Below are positions 25,053 to 33,988 of a DNA stretch of 64,000 bases, in pieces. Made by a program: the position numbers and the translations under genes. This DNA is from VAXT01 sp035318925. GTDB taxonomy: Bacteria > Actinomycetota > Thermoleophilia > Gaiellales > Gaiellaceae. Numbering within the stretch: position 1 is the first letter of the stretch; each line of letters begins with the position of its first letter. Under the pieces are notes generated by a model. It was not told where the DNA came from. It ran no database searches and was given only the letters and a program-made list of their open reading frames with translations. The stretch is from assembly GCA_035318925.1 (NCBI GenBank), contig DATHDS010000030.1, positions 77,648-141,647 of the forward strand. The letters are read 5' to 3'.

Positions 25053-26948
25053 ATGGCTTTCGGCGACAGCCTGATCAACACGCTCTTCGACGGGCGCTAC
25101 CGGATCGTCCGCAAGCTCGGCTCGGGCGGGATGGCAGACGTCTACCTGGCCGAGGACGAGGAGCTCGGACGCCGGGTCGCGATCAAGATCCTGAACGACC
25201 GGCACGCGAACGACGAGTCGTTCGTCGAGCGCTTCCGCCGCGAGGCGAAGAACGCCGCCGGCCTCTCGCATCCGAACATCGTCTCGATCTACGACCGGGG
25301 CGAAGCCGAGGGCACCTACTACATCGCGATGGAGTACCTCGACGGACGGAGCCTGAAAGAGCTCGTCGTGGCGCGTGGCCCGCTCCCGATCGGCGACGCG
25401 ATCGAGTTCACCCGTCAGGTGCTCGGCGCGCTCCGCTTCGCGCACCGGAAGGGCGTCGTCCACCGCGACATCAAGCCGCACAACGTGATGGCCGACGCCG
25501 ACGGGCGCCTCAAGGTGACGGACTTCGGCATCGCCCGGGCCGGGGTCAGCCAGATGACCGAGGCCGGCTCGATCATCGGCACCGCCCAGTACCTCTCGCC
25601 GGAGCAGGCCCGCGGCGCGGCCGTTGATCAGCGCTCCGACCTCTACTCCGTCGGCGTCCTCCTCTACGAGATGCTGACGGGCACGGTGCCCTTCACGGGC
25701 GACTCGCCGGTGGAGATCGCGATGAAGCACCTGTCGGACACGCCGCGGCCACCATCGCTCGAGCGTCCCGAGATCCCGCCCGATCTCGACATGATCGTGC
25801 TGCGGGCCCTCGCGAAGAGCCCCGAGGACCGCTTCCAGACCGCCGAGGAGATGGACGCCGAGCTCGACCGGGTCGCTCAGGGCGCCGGCGTCACGGCCGA
25901 GACTGCGGATGCCGCAACGGCCGTCCTCTCGGGCACCGCGCTCTCGAGTGCCCCGACGGCGATCGTGCCGCCGCGGCGCCCGCCCACGGCCGACCGCCCC
26001 TCGTATCGCTACGCCGATCCGCCTGCGCGCCGACGGCCCGTCTGGCCCTGGCTGGCCGCGCTGGTGCTCGTCGTGCTCGCGGGCGTCGCGGGCTGGTACG
26101 CGTTCGGGAAGATCCAGGACTCGCTCGGCGGCTCGGGATCGGTCTCGGTGCCGTACGTCGTCGGGCAGCGAGAAGACCTCGCGGTCGCGAACGTGAGGAA
26201 CAAGGGACTCAAGGCGACGGTGCACCGTGAGCCGAACGAGACCCAGAAGGAGGGAAAGGTTTTCCGCCAGGATCCGGCCGGCGGGGTTCGGCTGGACAAG
26301 AAGAGCAACGTCGACCTCTACGTCTCGACCGGGGTGCCCAAGGTCGAGGTGCCCGACGTGATGGGCAACTCACGCGACGAAGCGGTCAGCACCCTCTCCT
26401 CGCTCGGCCTGAAGGTGAAGGTGCTCTCCGTGTTCTCGAGCGAGCAGACGAACACGGTCATCGCCCAGTCCCCGACGGCGCATACGACGGTGGACAAGGG
26501 CTCCACCGTCCACATCAACGTCTCGAAGGGCGTCCAGCCGCTGACGGTGCCGAACGTCATCGGATCGTTATACGACAGCGCCGCCGGTGAGCTCCAGGGC
26601 CAGGGGTTCGCCGTTGCGAGAAAGGACATCAAGTCACCCCAGCCCAAGGACGTCGTCGTGGACCAGAAGCCCAGTGGCGGGGCCGGGCTCGCGCGCGGGG
26701 GCACGGTCACCCTCTACGTCTCGCTGGGCCCGAAGGAGTCGACGATCCCGGACGTCGGGGGCTATGACCAGGACACGGCGACCCAGACGCTCGAGCGGTC
26801 GGGCTTCTCGGTCGACGTCCAGGAGCAAGACACGACCGACCCGTCGCAGGACGGGATCGTCCTCTCCCAGGACCCGCCCGGCAACACGAAGGCCAAGCCC
26901 GGCACGACGGTTACGATCGTCGTCGGGCGGCTGCTGCCACCGCCGTGA
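25053..26948 (+). CDS. pknB: Ser/Thr kinase PknB with four PASTA domains
   Basis: A 631-aa membrane receptor kinase. Kinase domain residues 10-270: LGSGGMADVY, AIKIL, HRDIKPHN (His near 137), VTDFGIAR, and the activation loop GSIIGTAQYLSPEQA. A Pro-rich linker, one membrane segment (WLAALVLVVLAGVAGWYAF, about 332-350) and four PASTA repeats starting at PYVVGQ, VPDVMGN, VPNVIGS and IPDVGGY. PASTA domains sense muropeptides or lipid II. It closes the rodA-pbpA-pknB module and its TGA overlaps the ddl start. Confidence 0.96.
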   Translation: MAFGDSLINTLFDGRYRIVRKLGSGGMADVYLAEDEELGRRVAIKILNDRHANDESFVERFRREAKNAAGLSHPNIVSIYDRGEAEGTYYIAMEYLDGRSLKELVVARGPLPIGDAIEFTRQVLGALRFAHRKGVVHRDIKPHNVMADADGRLKVTDFGIARAGVSQMTEAGSIIGTAQYLSPEQARGAAVDQRSDLYSVGVLLYEMLTGTVPFTGDSPVEIAMKHLSDTPRPPSLERPEIPPDLDMIVLRALAKSPEDRFQTAEEMDAELDRVAQGAGVTAETADAATAVLSGTALSSAPTAIVPPRRPPTADRPSYRYADPPARRRPVWPWLAALVLVVLAGVAGWYAFGKIQDSLGGSGSVSVPYVVGQREDLAVANVRNKGLKATVHREPNETQKEGKVFRQDPAGGVRLDKKSNVDLYVSTGVPKVEVPDVMGNSRDEAVSTLSSLGLKVKVLSVFSSEQTNTVIAQSPTAHTTVDKGSTVHINVSKGVQPLTVPNVIGSLYDSAAGELQGQGFAVARKDIKSPQPKDVVVDQKPSGGAGLARGGTVTLYVSLGPKESTIPDVGGYDQDTATQTLERSGFSVDVQEQDTTDPSQDGIVLSQDPPGNTKAKPGTTVTIVVGRLLPPP

Positions 26949-27967
26949 TGCCCAGGCTTCGCGTCGCGGTCGTCATGGGAGGTCGCTCGAGCGAGCACGA
27001 GATCTCGCTCGCGTCGGCTGGCTCCGTGCTGGCAGCGCTCGACCCGGCGCGCTACGAAGCAGTGACGGTCGAGATCGGCCGCGACGGGCGCTGGGAGCTC
27101 GGCCCCGGATCGCTCGCGGAGCTCGAGCGCATGGGGCGGTCCGCGGTGGAGACGCTGCCGGTTCCCACGTCGCAGGTTCCGGCGACGCTCGCGGGGGTCG
27201 ACGTCGTCTTCCCCGTGCTGCACGGGCCGTTTGGCGAGGACGGCACCGTTCAGGGCCTGCTCGAGCTGGCGGACGTGCCCTACGTCGGCGCGGGCGTGAC
27301 GGCCTCGGCGCTGTGCATGGACAAGGACCTGTTCAAGTCCGTCCTGCGCGACAACGGCATCCCCGTCACCCAAAGCGTGACGCTTCGCTCGCCATACGGC
27401 TTCGAGAATCCGTTCGGCTTTCCGGTCTTCGTGAAGCCCGCGCGGCTCGGCTCGTCGGTCGGGATCAGCAAGGCGCGCGGCGAGGACGAGCTGCGCGCCG
27501 CGATCGAGCTCGCCTTCCGCCACGACGAGAAGGTGCTAGTCGAGGAGTTCGTCTCGGGGGTCGAGGTCGAGGTCGGCGTGCTGGGGAATCAGGAGCCGTT
27601 CGCGTCGATCCCGGGCGAGATCGTGGCGAATTCCGACTGGTACGACTACTCGGCGAAGTACGACGAGGGCGGCATGGACCTGATCGTCCCGCCGCGGGTC
27701 CCGCAGGAGGCGATCGATCGCGTGCAGGAGCTCTCCGTCCAGGCCTTCCGCGCCACGGAGTGCGAAGGCATGGCCCGCGCGGACTGCTTCGTACGAGACG
27801 ACGGCGAGGTGCTCGTCAACGAGCTGAACACGATCCCGGGCTTCACCGCGACGAGCGTTTACGCGAAGCTCTTCGAGGCCTCGGGAATCCCGTACGAGGA
27901 ACTCCTCGACCGGCTGGTCAAGCTCGCGCTCGAGCGCCACGAGCGCCGCAGCCGGCTTAAGTTCTAG
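26948..27967 (+). CDS. ddl: D-alanine--D-alanine ligase
   Basis: A 339-aa ATP-grasp enzyme making the D-Ala-D-Ala end of the peptidoglycan stem. Motifs: VVMGGRSSEHEISLASAG, LHGPFGEDGTVQGLLEL, the phosphate loop PARLGSSVGISKA, EVEVGVLG, RADCFVRDDGEVLVNELNTIPGFTATS. The pentapeptide end NELNTIPGFT is normal for D-Ala-specific (not D-Lac) ligases as far as can be read. The ATG sharing a base with the pknB stop is preferred over a GTG three bases earlier. Placing ddl after pknB is unusual compared with mycobacteria. Confidence 0.95.
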   Translation: MPRLRVAVVMGGRSSEHEISLASAGSVLAALDPARYEAVTVEIGRDGRWELGPGSLAELERMGRSAVETLPVPTSQVPATLAGVDVVFPVLHGPFGEDGTVQGLLELADVPYVGAGVTASALCMDKDLFKSVLRDNGIPVTQSVTLRSPYGFENPFGFPVFVKPARLGSSVGISKARGEDELRAAIELAFRHDEKVLVEEFVSGVEVEVGVLGNQEPFASIPGEIVANSDWYDYSAKYDEGGMDLIVPPRVPQEAIDRVQELSVQAFRATECEGMARADCFVRDDGEVLVNELNTIPGFTATSVYAKLFEASGIPYEELLDRLVKLALERHERRSRLKF

Positions 27968-29390
27968 CGGTCACCTCGTCGATCTCGGCTTGCCCACCGC
28001 TGCTCGGCAGCCTCAACCAGACCATGTAGTACCGGTAGTCCTTGCCGTGCGTGTCGATCTTGAAGCTCGTGCGAGCCACGACCGTCTGCCAGTCCCCTGA
28101 CACGTCGACGAAGCCGCTGTTCGACAAGTTGCTCGCCTGGATCTTGGCCTCGAAGCCGGGTACCGCCACGACCGTCAGGCGTGAAAGAGCGACGGCGCGA
28201 GGGGCGCTCAGCACGAGGCCGACGCCGGCTTTCGTGAACTCGCGGTAGTGCTCCGTCGTCCAGCCGCTGCTCGGGTTGCCGTCGGTCGCCTTCGCTGCCT
28301 CGTTGTCGTGCTCCTGCCCGTTGTTCCCGAATGGGTCATAGGCGGTCACTCCGTGGAGCGTGACCGGCTTCGACGGCGCGGCGCCATCCCGCTGGAGGAC
28401 GCTCTTGCCGCCCCCGGTGTGGAACAGGAGAAACGCTCCCGCCGCGAGGAGCGCGACGACGAGCGCGGCGAGCACGAGCGGCATCACGACTGCCGGTCGT
28501 TCGTGCGAGCGCTCCCGCCGGGGTCGCCGCGGCGCCGGCACGATCATCGTCGCGCCCTCGTCGCCGCGGCCGTCGATCTCCGCAAGGCAGGCCTCGAGCT
28601 CGACCGCGAAGTCGCCCATCGACGGGAACCGCTCCTCGGGATCCTTCGACATCGCGCGCTGGATCGCGACGGCGAGCCGCATGGGACAGTCCGGCCGAGT
28701 GTCGAGCACGCTCGGCGCCGGCTCGTTCACGTGCCGCATCGCGACGGCGACGAAGTTGTCGCCCGAGAACGGCACCTCGCCGCTCAGGAGCTCATAGAGG
28801 ACGACCCCGAGCGAGTAGATGTCCGTCTTCGGGTCGACCTTCTGGCCGCGGGCCTGCTCGGGCGCGATGTAGTCGCTCGTCCCGAGCACCGTGCCCGTCT
28901 GCGTGACCCCGTGGACGTCGAGCGAGCGCGCAATGCCGAAGTCGGTCACCTTCGCCTGCCCGTCCTCGTTGAGCAGCACGTTCTGTGGCTTCACGTCGCG
29001 GTGGACGAGGCCCCGCTCGTGCGCGAAGGCGAGCGCCCGCGCCACCTGGAGCGTGAGCCGAATCGCCTCCCGCACCTCGAGCGGCCCCCGATTCGAGAGC
29101 TCCTTCAGGTTCTCGCCGTCGATGTACTCGAAGACGATGAACTGACGGCCTTCCTGCTCGCCCCGGTCGATGACGGTGACGATGTTCGGATGCGTGAGCT
29201 GCGCCACCGCCCGCGCCTCGCGGCGGAACCGCTCGACGTAGTCCTCGTCCCGTGTGTACTGCTCGTGGAGGATCTTCAGCGCGACCGTCCGCTCGAGCAG
29301 CCGGTCGTGCGCGCGAAAGACGTTCGACATGCCGCCCGAGCCGACCAGCTTCTCGAGCTCGTAACGGCCGGCTATCAGCTCACCGACCAC
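27957..29390 (-). CDS. Ser/Thr kinase with extracytoplasmic discoidin-like domain
   Basis: A 477-aa membrane kinase; start taken at the GTG 29390 giving VVGELIAGRYELEKLVGSGG, as in PknB relatives. Intact kinase domain (residues 10-270; GSGGMSNVF, ALKIL, HRDVKPQN, VTDFGIAR, TVLGTSDYIAPEQA). One membrane segment (AVVMPLVLAALVVALLAAGAFLLF, about 305-328). The outside part has no PASTA repeats; it has DGNPSSGWTTEHY, a stretch ending with VVAVPGFEAKIQAS and a last YYMVWLRLP strand, the pattern of F5/8-type discoidin folds also seen after the pseudokinase of mycobacterial MurJ. Converges on ddl with an 11-base overlap. Confidence 0.9.
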   Translation of the reverse strand: MVGELIAGRYELEKLVGSGGMSNVFRAHDRLLERTVALKILHEQYTRDEDYVERFRREARAVAQLTHPNIVTVIDRGEQEGRQFIVFEYIDGENLKELSNRGPLEVREAIRLTLQVARALAFAHERGLVHRDVKPQNVLLNEDGQAKVTDFGIARSLDVHGVTQTGTVLGTSDYIAPEQARGQKVDPKTDIYSLGVVLYELLSGEVPFSGDNFVAVAMRHVNEPAPSVLDTRPDCPMRLAVAIQRAMSKDPEERFPSMGDFAVELEACLAEIDGRGDEGATMIVPAPRRPRRERSHERPAVVMPLVLAALVVALLAAGAFLLFHTGGGKSVLQRDGAAPSKPVTLHGVTAYDPFGNNGQEHDNEAAKATDGNPSSGWTTEHYREFTKAGVGLVLSAPRAVALSRLTVVAVPGFEAKIQASNLSNSGFVDVSGDWQTVVARTSFKIDTHGKDYRYYMVWLRLPSSGGQAEIDEVTART

Positions 29391-29419
29391 GGATTGAAGT
29401 TTCCCTGAGACCAGCTGGA

Positions 29420-30745
29420 CTACGCGCCGATAGCGGCGGCGAGGGCGTCTTCCCAGACGCCGAGAGCCTCGTCGAGCTCCGCGTCGGTGATCACGAGCGG
29501 CGTCAGCACCCGGATGCAGTTGCCGTCGGTCCCGGACTTGATGAGCAGGAGCCCGTTCCGGAACGCCTCCTCGATCACGGCCGAGGCGAGGTCCGCCGCC
29601 GGCTCCTTCGTCACAGGATCCTGGACGAGCTCGATCGCGAGCATCGCGCCCAGGCCGCGCACATCGCCGATCACGTCCCAGCGCGACTGCCAGGCGGTCA
29701 TCCGGGCTCTGATCGTCTCGCCGATCGCCGCAGCGCGCGCGACGAGCTCCTCTTCCTCGAAGACGTCGAGCACGGCGATTGCAGCCGCCTGGGCAACCGG
29801 ATTCCCGACGTAGGTGCCGCCGATCGCGGAGTCGGGCGGCGAGTCCATGATCTCGGCCTTGCCGACGACGCCCGAGAGCGGAAGCCCGCCGGCGATCGAC
29901 TTGGCCACGACCATCAGGTCGGGCTCGACGCCGTGGTGCTGGATGCACCACATCTTCCCGGTCCGTCCGAATCCCGTCTGCACCTCGTCCACGACGAAGA
30001 CGATCCCGTGCTCGTCGCAGATCTCGCGAACGCCCTGGACGAACTCGGTCGGCGCGACGACGAAGCCGCCCTCGCCGAGGATCGGCTCCATCACGATCGC
30101 GGCGACCGTCTCGGCCGCGACCTGGGTCAGGAACGCGCGCCGCAGCGCCTTCAGCGCGGCCTCGACGTCGATCCCGCGATAAGCGTGCGGGTAGGGCACG
30201 CGGTAGACCTCCGGGGCGAACGGGCCGAGGCCGGCCTTGTACGGATGCGTCTTCGAGGTCATCGTCATCGAGAGCATCGTGCGGCCGTGGAAGGCCCCTT
30301 CGAACGCGATCACGGCGGGCCGCCTCGTGTACGAGCGGGCGAACTTGATCGAGTTCTCGACCGCCTCGGTGCCGGCGTTGAAGAAGGCCGCCTTCGCGGG
30401 GCCGGAGAACGGCGAGACCGCGATCAGCCGCTCCGCGAGCTCGACGTAGATCTCGTACGGCACGATCGTGAAGTCGGTGTGCGCGAAGCGCGCGAGCTGC
30501 TCCTGCGCGGCCTCGACGACCTGCGGGTGCGAGTGCCCGACGTTCAGGCAGCCGACCCCGCCGGTCAGGTCGATGAACGTGTTGCCGTCGACGTCGGTGA
30601 GCGTCGCCCCGTGCCCCTCGGCCGTGAAGATGGGGTGGACGAGCGAAAGCGGAGCGGCGACCACGCGCTCCTTGCGCTCCGCGATCTCACGCGAGCGCGG
30701 GCCCGGAAGCTCCGTTCGAATCTCGATCGACTTGGTGACTGCCAT
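29420..30745 (-). CDS. gabT: 4-aminobutyrate aminotransferase-type class III transaminase
   Basis: A 441-aa PLP enzyme. Start taken at ATG 30745 (MAVTKSIEIRTELPG); an ATG at 30757 is possible. Class III features: IDLTGGVGCLNVGHSHP, FFNAGTEAVENSIKFAR, FEGAFHGRT, VVDEVQTGFGRTG (Asp to the PLP ring) and the Schiff-base Lys in VVAKSIAGGLPLSG. Transfers the amino group of GABA (or a similar omega-amino acid) to 2-oxoglutarate. Thirty bases separate it from the kinase gene downstream. It is divergent from pdxH, whose product makes its cofactor. Confidence 0.92.
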   Translation of the reverse strand: MAVTKSIEIRTELPGPRSREIAERKERVVAAPLSLVHPIFTAEGHGATLTDVDGNTFIDLTGGVGCLNVGHSHPQVVEAAQEQLARFAHTDFTIVPYEIYVELAERLIAVSPFSGPAKAAFFNAGTEAVENSIKFARSYTRRPAVIAFEGAFHGRTMLSMTMTSKTHPYKAGLGPFAPEVYRVPYPHAYRGIDVEAALKALRRAFLTQVAAETVAAIVMEPILGEGGFVVAPTEFVQGVREICDEHGIVFVVDEVQTGFGRTGKMWCIQHHGVEPDLMVVAKSIAGGLPLSGVVGKAEIMDSPPDSAIGGTYVGNPVAQAAAIAVLDVFEEEELVARAAAIGETIRARMTAWQSRWDVIGDVRGLGAMLAIELVQDPVTKEPAADLASAVIEEAFRNGLLLIKSGTDGNCIRVLTPLVITDAELDEALGVWEDALAAAIGA

Positions 30746-30778
30746 CGCTTTGAACATACAGCACGCGACGGCCATTTG

Positions 30779-30800
30779 TATAGATGAATAGAGTCCATAC
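30779..30800 (+). promoter_or_regulatory. AT-rich gabT-pdxH divergent promoter; leaderless pdxH start
   Basis: The 55-base gap is the most AT-rich spacer of this part. TAGAGT (30789-30794) fits TANNNT and lies six bases before the pdxH ATG; with no Shine-Dalgarno in front of that ATG, a leaderless transcript is likely. The outer TGTAT/ATACA arms are an imperfect inverted repeat that could hold a regulator. Confidence 0.4.
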
Positions 30801-31385
30801 ATGAGCCTCGGACGTGGCGATCTCGACCCGGATCCCCTGCGTCAGTTCGAGCGCTGGCACGCAGAGGCGGGCGGGCTGGACGCGGTCGCGCTGGCGACGG
30901 CCAACGAACACGGAGCGCCCTCGGTTCGCATGGTGCTCCTGAAGGGAGCCGACGAGCGCGGCTTCGTCTTCCACTCGAGCTACGAGGGCCGCAAGGCGCG
31001 CGAGCTGGCGCAGAACCCACGCGGCGCGCTCCTCTTTTACTGGCAGGAGCCCGGCCGGCAGGTGCGGGTCGAGGGCGAGGTCGAGCGCGTTGACACCGCC
31101 GAGTCGGAGGCGTACTTCCGGACCCGTCCGCGCGGCGGCCAGCTCGCTGCCTGGGCCTCGACGCAGAGCGAACCGATCGGCTCGCGCGCGGAGCTCGAGG
31201 CTCGCTTCCGCGAGGTCGAGGCCGAGTACGAAGGCCGAGAGGTGCCGCTCCCTCCGCACTGGGGCGGCTTCCGTCTCGTCCCGGAGGCTTACGAGTTCTG
31301 GGAGCACCGCGACAACCGGCTGCACGACCGCTTCCGCTACCACCGCGAACACGCCAACTGGGTCATCGAACGGCTGAGCCCGTGA
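30801..31385 (+). CDS. pdxH: Pyridoxamine 5'-phosphate oxidase
   Basis: A 194-aa FMN enzyme oxidising PNP/PMP to pyridoxal phosphate. Motifs: DPLRQFERWHAEA, PSVRMVLLKG, GFVFHSSYEGRKARELAQNP, LLFYWQEPGRQVRVEGEVERV, and the C-terminal PdxH dimerisation region WGGFRLVPEAYEFWEHRDNRLHDRF with the RL(H)DR PLP-binding end. Fourteen bases separate it from dinB. Confidence 0.95.
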   Translation: MSLGRGDLDPDPLRQFERWHAEAGGLDAVALATANEHGAPSVRMVLLKGADERGFVFHSSYEGRKARELAQNPRGALLFYWQEPGRQVRVEGEVERVDTAESEAYFRTRPRGGQLAAWASTQSEPIGSRAELEARFREVEAEYEGREVPLPPHWGGFRLVPEAYEFWEHRDNRLHDRFRYHREHANWVIERLSP

Positions 31386-31398
31386 TTACCGTAGTGGG

Positions 31399-32451
31399 GT
31401 GATCCTCGGACATCTCGACCTCGACGCCTTCTTCGCCGCCGTGGAGGAGTTGGAGAATCCCGACCTTCGCTCCAAGCCGCTCGTCGTCGGAGGAGACCCG
31501 CACGGGCGAGGAGTCGTGGCGACCGCCAACTACGAGGCGCGGAAGTTCGGGATCCATTCCGCGATGTCGTGCGCCGAGGCGCTGCGGCGCTGCCCACACG
31601 CCGTCTTCGTCCGGCCGCGCCACGGCGTCTACAAGGAGTACTCGCAGGCCGTCTGGAGCTCGGTGCGGGAGGTGGTGCCGACCGTCGAGCGCACCGGAAT
31701 GGACGAGGGGTACCTCGATCTCGGCGAGGTGGCCGCCACCTTCGGCGAAGCGCGGGCGCTGGCCGAGGCGGTGCAGACGTCCGTGCGTGGAGCGACCAGC
31801 CTGAGCGCGGCGATGGGCGTCGCCACGTCGAAGGTCGTCGCCAAGATCGCCAGCGACCGGCGCAAGCCCGGCGGCCTGACCGTCGTCCCGGCTGGCCGGG
31901 AGGCCTCGTTCCTGGCGCCGTTCGATGTGCGTCGCCTCCCCGGGGTCGGGCCGCGCTCGGAGGCGAGGCTGCGGGCGGCCGGCCTGGAGACGATCGGCGC
32001 TCTCGCCGCGCTGACGGACGACGAGCTCAAGCGCCTCCTCCCCGGCAAGGTCGGAGCGCTCCTCCGCGACCGGGCCCGCGGCATCGATCCCCGCGGGCTC
32101 GAGCTGTCGTCGGAGCGAGTCTCGATCAGCACCGAGGAGACGTTCGAGCGGGACATCGCCGACCGCGAGCAGCTCAAGGACGAGCTCCGCCGGATGTCCG
32201 CACGCCTCGCTGAGCACCTGCAGCGCTCCGGCGAGACGGGGCGCACCGTGACGACGAAGGTGCGCTACCCAGACTTCTCGATTCGCAGCCGCTCGACGAG
32301 CATCCCGGTGGGGACCGACGATCCGCAGCGCATCGCCGAGCTCGCGTGCGCCTGCCTCGACCGCGCACTCGACGATCGCCCGGGAGCGCTACGGCTCGTC
32401 GGAGTCGGCGTCTCAGGCTTCGAGCCGCACGGACAGCTCGCGCTCGCCTAA
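31399..32451 (+). CDS. dinB: DNA polymerase IV (Y family)
   Basis: A 350-aa translesion polymerase with GTG start. Catalytic residues are kept: LDLDAFFAAVEE (first Asp) and ERTGMDEGYLDL (Asp-Glu; usually SIDEAYLD). Fingers/palm VATANYEARKFGIHSAMSCAEA, thumb HhH region RRLPGVGPRSEARLRAAG, and little-finger domain follow. The C-terminus is short and ends QLALA, where most DinB carry a QLxLF clamp-binding peptide, so clamp contact may be weak. Last four bases overlap the gene on the other strand. Confidence 0.93.
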   Translation: MILGHLDLDAFFAAVEELENPDLRSKPLVVGGDPHGRGVVATANYEARKFGIHSAMSCAEALRRCPHAVFVRPRHGVYKEYSQAVWSSVREVVPTVERTGMDEGYLDLGEVAATFGEARALAEAVQTSVRGATSLSAAMGVATSKVVAKIASDRRKPGGLTVVPAGREASFLAPFDVRRLPGVGPRSEARLRAAGLETIGALAALTDDELKRLLPGKVGALLRDRARGIDPRGLELSSERVSISTEETFERDIADREQLKDELRRMSARLAEHLQRSGETGRTVTTKVRYPDFSIRSRSTSIPVGTDDPQRIAELACACLDRALDDRPGALRLVGVGVSGFEPHGQLALA

Positions 32452-32894
32452 GCGGGAGGCGCCTCTGCCCTCGCCATCTTGCGGTGACCGTGCCACACGC
32501 TGCTCGCGAGGAAACCGGAGACGCCGAGGATGATGAGCGCATTCAGACCGTGCAGGGCCGCGACCCAGGGCACGTCCTCACCGGTCCACGCGAGCACGTT
32601 CTGGATGATCAGAAGCACCGCCAGCGCGAGGGCCCCCAACACGAACTTCTTACCCGGCCGTGCGACGAGCACGATCAGCAACAGGAGGAACGAGATCAGG
32701 GTCAGGAGCGTGCCAAGCCCGGCGTGCGGCCCGAAGTTGTCTTCGATCTTCTTCTGGGTTACCGAATTGTCCTTGCCCGGAAGCGACCGGAAGATGCCCG
32801 CGGCCGCGAGGTAGAACTGAACAGGGAGCAGCACGACGAACAGGCCCTGCAAGTAGCGGTAGATCGTGAAGAAGACGCCTCTGTAGCCGCTCAC
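32448..32894 (-). CDS. Four-helix integral membrane protein (DUF6220-like)
   Basis: A 148-aa protein made almost entirely of four hydrophobic segments (YLQGLFVVLLPVQFYLAAAG; LGTLLTLISFLLLLIVLVA; FVLGALALAVLLIIQNVLA; ALHGLNALIILGVSGFLAS). Conserved-looking His residues sit in NFGPHAG and ALHGLN, a spacing seen in DUF6220 and other small haem- or quinone-linked membrane families; no activity can be claimed. GTG or ATG start near 32894 with GGAG upstream (ggagtc). Confidence 0.65.
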   Translation of the reverse strand: MSGYRGVFFTIYRYLQGLFVVLLPVQFYLAAAGIFRSLPGKDNSVTQKKIEDNFGPHAGLGTLLTLISFLLLLIVLVARPGKKFVLGALALAVLLIIQNVLAWTGEDVPWVAALHGLNALIILGVSGFLASSVWHGHRKMARAEAPPA

Positions 32895-32924
32895 GGAGAC
32901 TCCTTTGTAGTGGGGTGCGAAACC

Positions 32925-33977
32925 CTAACCTGTCCAGCGGAAGCCGGTCTCGCCCGGCCGAGGCTCGAGCGGGCTCGTCGGCAGGCCCGTCGGGGGCTCG
33001 TTCGCGTTGTAGCCGCCGGGCGCCACGTCGTTCGGCGTATCGGGATGAAACAGGGAGGCGAGGTACTGGATGTGCCCTCGTCCGGGGCCGAGCTCCCACT
33101 GCCCGCCGCCGTAGGCGGCGATGTCGCGCGCCGCGCAGTAGTCGTAGGCCTCGAAGAGCCGACGGACGCTGCCGAAGCGCGACGGCTTGATGTTGATCGA
33201 GCGCGGCGGCCACGGGGCGTTCTCGATGTCCTGCACGGAATGGATGGGCGCATCCCACGTCACGCGGGCGGAGTGGTCCTCGAGGATCGGCCTCGTCTCG
33301 TCGGTCACGGCCGGGTCCTCGATCCACGCGCTGGGGAATGCCTCGGCGACCCGCCGATAGAGCTCGGGGTCAGGCGGCTGGTCGACACCCGTGCCCTTGT
33401 ACTGGCCCTTGAGGTCGACCGTGTCGACGACGCCGAGGCTCGCCAGCTCCTCGATCAGCTCCTCGGTCCAGTCGCTCGTCGGGTCGAGCTTGAAGCGAAG
33501 GCCTGGATAGGCCTGACGCCACTGCTGCAGCGGCTCGATCGACGGAGGCTCGCCGAAGCGCATCGACGAGACGAAGGTCACGGGCCTGGGCTCGCGGCCG
33601 ACCGCATCGGCGAGGGACCGACCAGCCTGGCGCAGTGCGAGGTCGAGGGCTGCGCTCTCGAAGGCCCAGCGGCGATAGTCGTGCCAGGCCGCCATCTGCG
33701 GCTCCTGGGTAAAAAGCTCGAGCCCGTCGAGGTGCTGCGAGAACGAGTCGAGGGTGTAGGAACCGGCGAGCAGGAGGGTGTCAGGAGGGGGATGGTCGCC
33801 GGCGGTGTACGTCACGTCCTCGCCGATGCCCTCCTCGCCGCCGCCGCTCAGGTGCACGACGGTGGTCACGCGGGTGAACTCCGGCGAGACGGTCAGCTCG
33901 AGCCCCTCGAGCGCGTAGGACTCGATCTCGAGCGGCAGTTCGGCGACAGCGTCGTAGAGCGGCACAGGGCGAACCAT
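32925..33977 (-). CDS. Enolase-superfamily (mandelate racemase/MLE-like) protein
   Basis: A 350-aa protein with the capping domain (residues 1-120) and modified TIM barrel of the enolase superfamily. Possible catalytic and metal residues: LRFKLDPTSDW (Lys), VDTVDLKGQY (Asp), AWIEDPAV (Glu), VTWDAPIH (Asp) and INIKPSRFGSV (second Lys). The pattern is nearest the muconate-lactonizing/dipeptide epimerase branch, though the KxK motif is not evident. Substrate unknown. Divergent from dcd with 11 bases between the starts. Confidence 0.8.
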   Translation of the reverse strand: MVRPVPLYDAVAELPLEIESYALEGLELTVSPEFTRVTTVVHLSGGGEEGIGEDVTYTAGDHPPPDTLLLAGSYTLDSFSQHLDGLELFTQEPQMAAWHDYRRWAFESAALDLALRQAGRSLADAVGREPRPVTFVSSMRFGEPPSIEPLQQWRQAYPGLRFKLDPTSDWTEELIEELASLGVVDTVDLKGQYKGTGVDQPPDPELYRRVAEAFPSAWIEDPAVTDETRPILEDHSARVTWDAPIHSVQDIENAPWPPRSINIKPSRFGSVRRLFEAYDYCAARDIAAYGGGQWELGPGRGHIQYLASLFHPDTPNDVAPGGYNANEPPTGLPTSPLEPRPGETGFRWTG

Positions 33978-33988
33978 AGAATCGCGGC

